A stretch of DNA of 64,000 nucleotides. Source: Neelides folsomi (taxonomy: Eukaryota; Arthropoda; Collembola; Neelipleona; Neelidae). The notes under the pieces are model-generated. The model made no database searches. It saw only the letters and a list, made by a program, of their open reading frames with translations, and had not been told where the DNA came from. This document shows positions 18,498 to 31,300 of the stretch, one piece after another. Location of the stretch: positions 1 through 64,000 of the forward strand of contig JAQGBZ010000223.1 in NCBI GenBank assembly GCA_034687125.1, written 5' to 3'. Made by a program: the position numbers and the translations under genes. Position 1 is the first letter of the stretch; every line of letters begins with the position of its first letter.

Positions 18498-19558
18498 TTA
18501 AAAAACTTTTTCATTGAGTTGAGGAAAAACTTTTCCAACTTTTTTCAATAAATATTGTCCATAAGTTTCTTGGAATCTGTGCACGCTTTCTCCGTCCCAT
18601 CTTTCATGATCTTCCCCTCCAATATTCTCCAACTCGGCTTCGAATGGGGGATCAAAAAATAAGGGGAACGAGAGCCGGTTGACCTCCGGTCGTTGTACAC
18701 GATGAGGAGTCGACTTCAATATCCCCCCACTCAGACGTTCCAACATGTCACCAATATTACAAACGAACGAATTCGGTACTGGTTGGGCCGAGATCCAACC
18801 CTTCGTCCCCTTCACTTCCAGCCCGCTCACTTCTTCTTGTTTGAGGAGGGTGAGGACTCCGTAGTCAGTGTGCTCTCCAACACCCCAACCTTCACCATTC
18901 CCCTCGGGGTAATGGAAGATCCGGAAGAGGCGAAGAGAGTCATTGGCAAAGAGTCGCTTGAGTGGATCACCCCGCTGGCCAAGTCCTGATGCCAAAGACT
19001 CCACGACCTTATGGGCAACAAATCCAACTTGGTCCATGTATTCAAGAATGATTGATTTCATTCGAGGAACATCATCTTCATCCGGGAACAAATTTTTACC
19101 ATGCATGGGCAATCTAAAATCCAGTGGGTAAAATATTCGTATTTAAATTGTATTCTAAATTATCTCATATAATTACTATTTAAATTAGAGAATGATTTAT
19201 TAATTTACTGTGCAACGACACGGCGATCGTCGTTGGGTAATTCATCACCAAAGTAAATGCCTTCTTTAATGTCCGGTCTTCCAGAGGTGAGTTCTCCACC
19301 AACAGGGAAATATCCTCTCCATGCCCGGCCACCAATTTCCATCCCAATTTGTTCTTTCTTTGACAAAGGAAGAGCAAAGAAGGTTCGTGAAGCGGAAAGG
19401 AGATCATTCTGCAAATCTTCACTCACTCCATGACCAATAATGTAGAAGAAACCATAAGCACTTGCTGCACTCACTAATGACTTTGCAACTTCAATTTTTT
19501 CATTTTCGTTTCCAGGACCGATAAGGCTTCTAATGTCAACTATTGGAATTTCTTCCAT
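18498..19558 (-). CDS. Isopenicillin-N-synthase-like 2-oxoglutarate/Fe(II) oxygenase
   Basis: Two exons, right to left: 19558-19209 and 19113-18498 (966 nt, 321 aa, phase 2). The N-terminal DIOX_N region starts IPIVDIRSLIG and has YGFFYIIGHGV. The C-terminal jelly roll carries the iron ligands His198, Asp200 (GEHTDYGVLTLL) and His254 (STPHRV), and the 2OG-binding Arg263-x-Ser265 (NRLSFPLFF), so it should be catalytically competent. The family hydroxylates or oxidatively cyclises small molecules in bacteria, fungi and plants; the substrate here is unknown. Among animals it is patchy and is often discussed as a possible horizontal gain. An intron and AT-rich codon use show it is settled in the genome. 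The stop is a double TAA that overlaps an AATAAA. Confidence 0.88.
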
Positions 19559-22319
19559 TCTTTCTCTTACAAATGCAAAATTGATTCTGGTGAGATGACT
19601 TCATTTATTTTAGCTTAAAAGTTGTAATCCATATATTTGCACAAGTGTGTGTAGCATATGTATTAAATCTACTTCTGTATGCCAGTTATCGAATATGATA
19701 TTTAAGGATGAAGGTCAATTTTAATACTCATTTTTAAATGATAATATGAAAGTAGGGATGGAAATGACATTAAGATAATCTTTTTATCCAAATCAGTACA
19801 TTGAATTTATTAATCATATTATGTATCTCAATAATCTATCGTTAATCTTTGAATTACTTATATTTTATTAGAACATCAACGCGTCACTAAAATACAATTC
19901 TTTATTCATAATATGGACACTTGTAAATTACTTTATAAACTCGCCATCAAAAATTATTAAGCAATTTTTGATATACTGATATATAGTAAACATTATTTTT
20001 TTACGCTATGAATTCTCATTTTTACTTTTATTTCAGTTCATCATGTTAAGGAGCACCCATTTGTTCGCATGATATCCACAAATACACAAAGACATTTATT
20101 TTGTATACATTCACACATTAAATGTACACCACTTAAACAATAAAACAATTGACGTGCTGTGTAAAATATTTATATGAACATTTTATCATTATTAAACAAT
20201 TTAAGTATATAATACAGTAAAATAAATACAAAAATGAAACAACCCCATTCCATTTATCAGATTCATTTTCTTCTCATTCCGACTCCTTTCTTGATATTGA
20301 AACTATTGAAACGAAAGAGAATGAATAAAAATGTAAAAAGGAGAGTAAATAGGGCTAATGAAGATAAGTTCAACTCTAATTAAGAGAAACAACACAGGTG
20401 TAGTTTCTTAACTTAACATTAATTGTAAAACGTTAAGGCGACCTCTCATCAGAGTATATCACAATAAATATTCATATCGTACATTATTAGTATATTTAGG
20501 TATCTATTATTACCAATAGAAAAATATCTACACCACAAATACATTTATCATTTAAAATGAAGCGCTATAAATCAATAAATTTATATAATTTATAAGTTGG
20601 TATGTTGGTAGTTCACAAATCCTTCTTACAGATTCTTCATAAGGAATTGTATATTTCTTAGGGTTTAACCGTTGTTCGTAAAAGCTACATTTTTTGCTAA
20701 CGTTCACTGACCACAATTAAGTATGAAATTTAGTTGAACAATATTTGTTTGTAAATGTTTCGAAAGTTAGGAAATTGTCTAAAATGGTTAAATATAAATG
20801 TAAGTTCAAAGAATTTATCAATGAGTAAAAAATATGAATAGTCAAAAGGAAATACAAAACTCAATTAATGAGGAATTGAATGAACCGTCTTTGCCATTTG
20901 GAAAATTTAATATCAAATAAATTAATCCTGAATAAATTAAATTCATGACATGCCTGTAATTGGTAAACATGGCTGTAATACAAATTCTGTAATACTTAAG
21001 CTTATGAACGTCCTTGTAAGATATATTACGGTTTTACTTGAGATTAAAAGATTTCCTCCAAGTGGCAAGAGGTATTTAAACATTAAAGTAAATCCCAAAC
21101 CAAATCAAACTCGTTGAAACCAATGTGTTCACGAATGATAAACAAATTAAGAAAATTTTAATAAATGCATTTGTGGGATTTGTTTCTTCCTGATTTTGTC
21201 CCTCTCTATTTGATCCAAAATAGTGACCAAGTAGAGAAAGAAGATTTAAAAAACTAACGATTTCTACTGATAAATTATAGTCAATGTAATAATCCTTTTT
21301 ATTGAATACTTATATGTAATTACATTTACTTTATAAGATTGAGCTAATCTTCTATTATCTGTATAGTCATTTAGTCATACATTTCTACATGAGTTCATTA
21401 CATTAAGGTATTTTTATAATATTGAAATATTAAAAATATTGTTAAGATTATTATATAATATTGTCGACAAGAGCAGTGTGAGTAAAATTGTGTATTCGTA
21501 TTGAAAGGTACTTTTTTAACATGAACAACAATTTCTTTAAAGGTAATACTTATTAAGAAATTATGTATTAAGTATTTTATTATTTATATAATGTAGGTTT
21601 ATTGTGTGTGTGGTGTAATACGCTTTAATTATATATTTATTTAATATTTAAAAACTATTCAGGTTAGCTGTCGGTCTATATTATGTATACATAATAAATA
21701 TTATAAAATGATATGACTTTATAAGTCTGAGTGAGTGAAGAAGTTTCTATTTACTCTATAACATTATATAAGATAGTTACTAAAGAGTAAAAACTACATT
21801 TTATTTCTGGTGATAAATGCGGTTTTATTTTCAAATCATTAAAATTGAAAGTCATAGTCAGTGTTTTTCAGTCAAAGAATTCAATTGAGAAGTACCCAAT
21901 TGCAGAATTACATATCCTACAAAAGATGAAATGTTTACTATCTAAATGTCTTTTGTAAATTACTCAATCTTATTGTATTTAGCTTTAATTGCAAATTAGG
22001 AGTCCCCCTGCCCTATTAATGGTAAGTAAAAAGTAATATGTTAGCAATTTACTATTTAATGGACCATTGAATGAAATCTAAATTGAACAAAAAAATTCAT
22101 ATTCATAAATAAGGTCTTAAAACATTTTCAGATAGATATGGAAGTAGCATAAATATTTACACTACATGGATTTTCCATTCCTAATAAAATGTTTGCTAAA
22201 CTCGTTCGAATCTGTCTTTTAACTCTACTACCTAATATGTATATGTAAGGAACAATTATGTACTTACAAAAAAATTTCTGTAAATGTATAAAGATTTCCT
22301 AAATTAATGGACAAAATTT
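19559..22319. other. 2.8-kb AT-rich intergenic region
   Basis: Between the start of the oxygenase gene and the 3' end of Shroom. It should hold the oxygenase promoter (left edge) and the Shroom 3' UTR (right edge; one candidate minus-strand poly(A) signal at 21298-21303). I see no coding frame, RNA gene or transposon. Confidence 0.5.
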
Positions 22320-25300
22320 TCATTTGCTGTTTGGAGAGCAATTGACTGTCAATGTTTCTTGAAGGGCCACGAGCTGTTCATCTCCCAGTTTGATTTTATC
22401 ATCGATTTCTCTCGAGTCGATGATGAGTTTTGCCTTCATTTTCACAAAGTGTTCATAATCTGAAAAGTCTTCTGAAGAAAGGTACTTGAGAAGGAAACCC
22501 GAGACTTGAGCGCTTCTTCTGTCAATGCTCTCTTTCAAAATCTTAGCTTCGTCAAGTTGTTCTTTCAGTTTGTCTCGTTTGCTCTCCAAGATTTTCTAAA
22601 TCAAACAAAAAGTTATTATATATATATGTTTTCTGACATTTGAATTAATTAACAAACTCCAATAAATTAACAAACATGACAAGGTGTCACGTACATATTC
22701 ATGAATATTATTAGATTCAATCTCAAATAAAAGTTGTAAATATTGAAATAAAAACTTTCTTCGGAAACCACACTATTTAATAAAATGATAAAATCTGTTG
22801 TATAAACTAAAAGTTCTTTCAATACAATAAATCCATCTGAACCTACACCCGTGAAGATAGGAAGCGTGGACATAAGATTTATTAATTTTTGCATTGGAGG
22901 AGGTCCTCATAAGCACAAGACAATTACTACCTAGAAGGCTACATAAAAGTATTACGGAGGAAGAGGGGCTCATCTCTCCTGTCATTCAATGATCGTTAAA
23001 AAGTGGGGAGGTGGAGAGGGTTAAGAAAGAAGGGCATATACTACAATAGTACATAGTTTTAACCAATTTCCTCAAATTCCCTCACAAATCTGCTCCTCAC
23101 ACGGCCCGTGGGACCAAGAGTAATGATCATATGCAAATATATTTGGGGAGGAAGTCGGAAACCCACGAGGAGCATTTCTCAATAATGTCCGAGGTTTATG
23201 AAACCCAAGAGGAGGGCGTAGGGGGCGACCCATCTTCACAAGAAGATGGGAAGAGAAATTGAGGAAGCATCATATCTCCCAACCACTATCATACAATTTT
23301 ATGAACATTTAATGGTACGAACCTTCTCCTGAGGATTCTCGTTCTCTGACAGGCACATGAGCGCGTTTTCAGCTCTCGCCAGCCGGCCTGAGAGTCCAAG
23401 GAGGAGACTCGTGATTTGATCAATCTCCTCAACTCGCAATTTGAACTTGTCGAACTCGTTCCTCTTCGCCGAGAGCTTCACCTTCTCCGCTACGGCCCGT
23501 CCCAGGCTTTCATTCGCCTCGATCTCCTCCCGAATCTCCGTTTGTTCAGTCTTCAGAATCTTCAGTTTCCTGCTGATGCGAGACACAAGCTCTTCCTATA
23601 ATAATTTAGTAAATACAAATCATTAAAAACAATGTACTAGAAAAATTTCAAAAATTTATTGGTTTTATTTATAATATATTTGTACATTTATTACGTACAC
23701 ACTAAGAATGATAAATTAATTCGCGTCAATTAAAAACTCATCATGATGTGATAAGTGAAATAAATCTTCATTTGTCACCTTTTGTTTGAGAAGATCCTGC
23801 CCATTTGAACCCTTACAGGGAGAGTCTTTATTCATGTCTTTTCCGTACTGTGTTAAAAACTTTGCCTTTGACTCGGACGTGGTGAAGTAGAGAGAATCGG
23901 CTGGGAGAGGGGCTTGCCCATCACACCTGTAATACAAAACATTGGATTAATTAAGAGTTTGACACCAAGTTATTAAAATCTATTTGATAAATGCCCAAAG
24001 TCTTTCAAAGTCACTGGATCATGATAAATAAACATTCTAATTTACCTTTGGAAAAATCCTTTGAACTACAACCTAAATGCATAATATATGAATGGACCAG
24101 AAGGATGAACTTAATATCCCAAATAAATATATGCAAGGAATTGTCAAAGCACAAAAGTACTTTAAATGCAACGTCATGTGTAAATAAGTAAATATGGAAT
24201 AATGGTCTTCAAAGAGAACAACCATGTGAATCAACATAAATATAATACATAGAGGATCATAAATCATGTAACATTAGAACTTGACATAAAATAAAACGTT
24301 ACCTCACACCCTCATTTAATCTTAAAGTGTAAAAACCCATTTTCCTTGAAATTAGACTATTCCCTTATGTGAAAGCCCAACGAACAATTTATGGTGTAAA
24401 ATTGAATTGTGCAATTGTCCTCCGCAAATGGTTAGGGCGTCGTTGATGAAATCATTTGAAACATAATCTTATTTGATTATCAATACTCCGTGAATCTGTT
24501 GGTCTTATTACTTTTCGGGCGAATATCAACAAAGGAAAATTCTTCACGGTCCTCAAATGAAAATAAACCGTAGATGCATAGAGGAAGTCATATTAGAAAC
24601 GAGGGAAAATCTCTCACGTTGGATCTCTCACAGATTGTGCAGTTAATCGGTCCTTTGCGTTCTTCTATTCAAGAAACAGACCCACAAAGGCCCAGAATAA
24701 TAATAATCATCCTCTTCATTCGTGGGCGTACAAAGTCGGAGTCATAATAATAATGGACCAGTGAACTAATTCTTCTGCGTGAGATAGTTGAACAACTTTT
24801 CCACACAGACCTCATCTTTATTTAACTGTTGCTGTCATCGTGGAAGTTAATCCAACTAACCGGCCTTCATTTCACTCAAACTTATATAGAAAAAAACCCC
24901 TCACATGGAGAACTTAACATAAGATCCGAATATTGTAATTGCATACAATTCTAATATTCCTATAAGTAGAGTGTTGTACAAGGGTTATTCCTTCCTATAA
25001 GTCCAACTTTAAAACAACTTATTTTAAAGTTGGACTTATAGGAAGGAATAACCCTTGTAATAATTTGTGGTAAATTCAGCCTCCACCAATTGGATGAGAA
25101 TTGGAGTTCCAAAGGGTGAAACAAGTTTGGTCACTGCATCTGCGAGTTTCCTCATGGGATCTGATGAATATTCTTTATATATGTATACTTACATAAGATT
25201 GACTCTTTTTTAGACTACTATTATTATTGAAAACTCGTCTCGAAAGCCCCTCAACGAAAGTGATTTTCCAAGAGAGCGATGACAAAGAAAATTTTCTCTC

Positions 25301-28300
25301 GAACGAAAGCCGTCCAAAAACAGCCATGATACACATTTAGTTGTTCGATCAGAAGTTATCTCAATTTTTACATGGCAAGATTACTCAAGTTCACTTATTT
25401 TTCTCAGTCTTTTATATAAAAACCTGAGGGATATTCTGATGCCTAACTATATACAGTAAGTGCATTTATTACTTATATTATACCAAAGATGCTTGTAATA
25501 TATTTTTTAATGGTGCAAGGAAGTGAAACAAGCCTCTAACTCACTTCGTGTCAACGTAAACAAGCGATGAGTTCCTGACAGAAGCCAGAGTCTTCTTGTG
25601 CTCATTGATTTGAGAACTTGAGGATTCGCTATTGTTGGCCGTGCATTGAAACCTCCAGGAACTCATTTCTCAATTGAACAATTTACTTACAGCCGCACTT
25701 TTCAATTCGTCATCATCATTTTGATTGAATCGGACCAAGCGCAAAGCCTTAGAATCTTCCTTATTGTAATTTAAGTTTATACACACATGAGGATTAAAAG
25801 GGCCGTCGGACACCCAACTACAGAGTCATTTTATAAATTGAACGGCGGATGTAATGGATTGAACCAACATTGTAAAGGGCGAACTTCCTACAAGAACAAT
25901 TATATATGGTATACGTCTGTATTATATCTTATATGGTACATATGAGATATGTTCAAGACCCCAAAGCTCAACTTCAACTCAACCTGCAAATCCTTTAAGA
26001 GAAACTATTTGGAATTTGCATTAAAGGAAAGATTCGTCGTGGGCTTCATTCTTCTCTCGCCAAATGCGAAAAAGATCCTACAATTGTTCATATTCTTTAT
26101 CCACTCATTTTTCATTCTTCCGCCTCTTCCGTCTTCCAATATTGGACCATTTGAAGAGAAGTTAAGATTGCAAAGCTTAGAAGAATTTATAAGATGGAGA
26201 GACGTGTGGACTTAGCTTCATTTCACGACTCGGTTTAAATGGATGATTTAACATGGCTACGTCAGGAGAAGCTTTATGTGCAACTACACGGCTTCTTCTC
26301 CTATTCTTTGTCCTGAGGAAAACTTTGAGAATCCATGGAATCAACAACATTCACAAATAAGCTCATGAGATGCGTCTCCACGGGCGACCTTTTTTCCATA
26401 CACTCTTTTCAACATAAAATTTCTGCAAGGGTATTGAACACTCAAAAAACAATTTTGGTATTCGCATTGGTAGCAATTTTCTCAAATACACGAAGTCGTT
26501 TGGAATCCTATGGGCCTTTTTATCTCATCGGTTCCTTTCAAAGGAGAGATATTTCCCAAGGTTGGAACTTAAAATTTTTATTGAGTCCCCATGAGGAATT
26601 TGGCGTTCAATCAGCTCCGACTTTCCTCTGGCTTTGAAAGAGAGGTCAAAAGGAGGGTTGGCGCTCCCAACTCAAATTTATGTGAACTCACTCGCGGAAA
26701 AGATTCGGCTCCAGGAACTTGTTCATGATTTTCATAATCCACAAGGTTTACATAATGAAATAAATGTGGAGTACTCACATATACTATGTAAAAAATCTTA
26801 ACAATTACCTAATATCAAACATGACTATTTTCTCGTCGATTCTGAAGATGCCGTAAAATATGAGGTAATATGTTGTATAATAATATTCTGGGGCTTGGGC
26901 TGTTTGGTTCACTAGAAACTAGTTATGAGCCGTGTCAGTTATATCTTCCTTCCCCTTTTCTTGGCAAGGAACTGGCAATGTATGAGTTTGATTTCCATTC
27001 AACGTCAAAAACAATTTCTGAGGAAACGTGTACAGAGGGTCGTTTGAAGGAAACTTTCTTCTCTCGCACACAATGCGAGCCTTCCTCAAGGAATAGGGAT
27101 TCTTGGGTTATATAACAAGTTGCACTTATAAATTGCACAACGGAACGAAGGAGAACGTGAAGATGCGAAGGAAATGGCTATTGGTAGTGGCCTAGATACA
27201 TTTGAGAGGAACTAACAATGAAGCGAAAGTTAAGGGCTGAGGGTCGCTTAGATTGAATCGATGATGGTTGCTACAAATCAAAATGACAACAAAAAATCTC
27301 CAGCTTTGCTCCCCTTCCTTCCGCTCTCGTCCAATCAAATAGATACATACACATATGCATTTATTTATTTATATATTCAAAGATATGTAGGTATGTATAT
27401 TGTAGCTGGCTATCGTTAGTGTTTATCGGGAAATACGGCCGACTCTTATCTTAATTAAATATTTACGCGACTGAGGTATTTCTTCCTATTTGTGAAACTG
27501 ATTAATATTTACAATATATACTCAACTATGCGGTCATCATCGTAAATGCCATTTTGCTCATTTCTAAATATGCATTAAAATATTATTCTGTGTTGATGCC
27601 GCTGCTCGGTTTGTGTTTTGGAGTTTAAGTGAGAGAAAAGTTTTCACTCTTCGTTTCAGGGCAGGGCATTGCACGCAAAGGGGGAAGAATGAATATTAAT
27701 AACACGAAGATAAAATAATCATACATGGGTCCATTTTGCAAACAAATGATGAAAAAAGCGTAAATTGCCTTAAAATGGGATTTGGACAGCTTGAAATTAC
27801 AATTTAATAAACTGCTTACACTGATAAATCAAGTTCTTTTAGTGCACAAGTTCATATCTGCTAAACAACTCAATATTTATGTATAAACTGATAAAAAACG
27901 ACCCAGTAAGGTTTCATATTTCAACTCGAGAAATTCAATATCCTGGTAAATTTCTACGATCTTGGATTTGATGCTTTATGGCTAGTTGTGAAAGGGAACG
28001 AATTTGATTTGGAGGCCAACAAGTACAAAAACCCTCCTGTAACCTTATCATTGAAATCAACCGCCTCCCGATGTCCAACCCATATATCAATAAATATTTA
28101 TTAAGTTTCCAATATCTTATTGATCTTGATGGATTTTTCCTACTAAATCCTATTCACTGTCAAATGGAGTCAATTCCTTGCCCTACAGAATTCCAAAAAT
28201 GAATTGAAACCATAAATCTCAGGTCCACCAAAGGCAGTTTAGGAACACCCACAATCGAATTTACATAATTATAAACACCCTCAAGTTGGTCATTTGAACA

Positions 28301-31300
28301 ATAGTAATTTAGATAATTAGTTCAAAGAGGTTCACTTGCATATCAAACAATTGCCTTTTATAGGACTAAAACATTCAATGTCTTTAGGGCCGTTGATTTT
28401 ATTCCCAATTTTGGGCCATATAATTCTCATCTTTAAAATCCTTTCGCGTGTGAGTGATAAGTAGAAAACATTCGATCATTTTTAACATGAATTGGCTAAC
28501 TGTTCGTTTAGTATTAACAGTGTGCAATGAATTAAACTATAATTGGGCTAACTGGTTCTTAAATTGCTAATTTAAATCCTTTTGAGGAAATCGTTGAGAA
28601 TGAGATATATGATAGGGGGTAAATCTGATTAAAAGATCTCCATCTCTCACAAAGAAAGATTCTCCTTAGTTCGTCAAAGTAAGACATAATTAATCCTTAT
28701 AGAGATCTTGACAACTTTTGCATTAAAATTTTCATTTTCTCCAAATTCCTTCTGACAATGTGAGTGAGACAACTTTCCATTGTATTCAGGCAGTGAAATG
28801 AAATGTTTAATATTTACACCGTACCAAATATGAATATACATATATTCATGTTATAAATCCTATATATTATCTCTGATAGAGATGACTTTATCCTCGACTC
28901 CCCTGTTTGACTCTTTTACCACATGTGTGATCCGTGAGTTAGATAATAAAGTCATTAGCCTTCATTAAATGTAAAGGTGTAATGAAACGGAACAGCCACA
29001 ATGCGTGTTCATGGGTCAGAGAGAGAGGAGCTGAATGGAATGAGAATTGTGGGATACTCCACAAATTTAAAATGCAAATCTCAACAATGGATTTGACGGA
29101 TTGTTGTGACAGAGCGTTCAAGTGAGCTCCATTTGCTCCGTGTCGCAATCCTCCAATGCACCACCTTTTCTGGCATTTTCAATCTTTTAATTTTGAGCGA
29201 AACTCGCACATTGTCAAAAAATGCCTCATTTTCCCCTTCAACAGCAAATTTGTAAGCGAGCCAAATGAGTCATCTTGTGGTTGAGATGTACGTAGATATA
29301 TCTGCAATTTCCTAATGGATTCCTCTTGCTTCATACTTAATATGTGCATACCTGTAATAATAAGGAGGGGGAGAGGTGAGAAAGTTGATGAGATTAATTC
29401 CCTGTTTACTCTCTTACAATGTAATACGTATGATCCAACTTGCATTGATTCTTTTCATCATTTGCCATGAATTTGCACAGTCGTAGATAATAAACCCCTC
29501 ATTGGAACATTAATATATGCATAATATAACCATAGAATATTGGTAGTGATTATTATTATATGCTATTACATTGGCAATTGTATAGTTTCCTTTGTCGGAC
29601 CATCAAATGTGTGAAAAGTCGACCACGAACTCAATTGAACAATCTTAAAATGGTCGTGAATTCATACATGCACTATCTGAGATAAATCTATTTTTGCAAA
29701 TAAAACTTAGATAGTAAATGAACCATCAAATGCACACCCCAACGAGTTTGTGAAGACTTTCATAAAAGATCTCTCTCCACATGTCCATCTCGTTTCTTCT
29801 CTTTTGTGAATTTGCTCCCAGGATGGGTGACGGAAGGGAAAAGTTGGGATCCTTGAAGAAATAAAAAAAGATCAAAATGAACCAGTTACCTTCTTTGTTC
29901 ATTGGCGTCGATGGGTTGGTCGAGATGGACTGGGACTTGGTCCCTTGACTTCTCACAACATTCGTCCCTTAATTCAATCTCGACATCTTTTTGGACTTGA
30001 ATAGGGAAAAGGCCTTCCATGTAGTCCGCACTCGTCTTGTGCTTTGGAAGCGGGACTGGAAAGAACACACACATGTCATCATTAACTCATCACTTGAGAT
30101 GGAAAAGATGGGATGAGGGAAGCATTAAATTATGTCAGATCCCGTTCTTTCCAACAAGCGTGGATTTGACGACGAGACGCTCCCTTTTAATTCCAACCTT
30201 TGCACATTCACCAGTTGATGTTCCTTCATTGTGAACCATTTTTGTGGCGGTTGTAAGGAGAACCACACCTTTGCCCGTTTTGTCACAATAAATTAGAGAC
30301 AAATCAAGATCCAGATCAATCAAAGGATCATTCCTCCTTCGTCAACAATTCTCCTTTTGTCCATTTCCCTTCGTCCCATACAAACTTCAGGTTTACAACG
30401 TCTTTAAAACTTTTTTTAATTTGCATAATCGTTCCTCTTCTTCCCACCTAGCAGAGGGGAAAGGGAGAAAGAGTTTAAAGTTGACCTGATAAGGGCAGAC
30501 TCATTGGCTCTCGCCCATCTCATTCCCCTCAAAGAGTTTAATAAAACACTCGTATAGATTTACTGCTCGTCAAACAGAAAGGTCTTTAAGAGTCAAATAT
30601 GAACACATTTTTATGCTCACCATTCTTGTTCATTTTCTGACAAAGGGGGGTTCAACGCCAAGTGGAAAGATTAAATGCGACAAATTCGGAAATAATCACT
30701 CAATCTGTCCATTTATAGTCCTCTAATTTAAAATTGATAAAAGTTCCCCTTTCCTGTCATAGAAATTGATGCCGACCGAGATGAGGGGAAAAAATACCCA
30801 ACGATCAACTGTTCTTATAATATTCGCTTATGCTTCAAGTGTAAATTGTTGTAGTTCATATTTCATAATCTTGTGCCAGTTTTGTCGTAGAGGTAATCAT
30901 CCAAGAAATATAAATGGCTCGCTCTCCATCATTCCCATTTTGGGCGGAGGATAGGGGGGATTTTAACAGTAAATATAATAGCTGGCTCAAAAGGCAACAA
31001 GGAGCTGCAAAAAAGATTTGACGCTTTTGCTCATGTCATTCAAAACCTTATCATTGTCATTCTCAGGAACTTCCTGAGAGCTTGAATATAAGCAAACCTC
31101 TTTTACTTAAATTGTACTTTTACGAGGTTCAGCGGAAATCATTGGATTTAAATAACAATCAATGTGAGTCAATGAGAGGAATCTTGAATTTCCTCTGTGG
31201 TTCAACGGATTACGAGGGCGGAACTCAACTACTTTGTAAAGGTGAAGAAGCTCAAAGTGTCTCCTCCCACACGTTGGAATATTAAGCAAGGATGGGGAAC

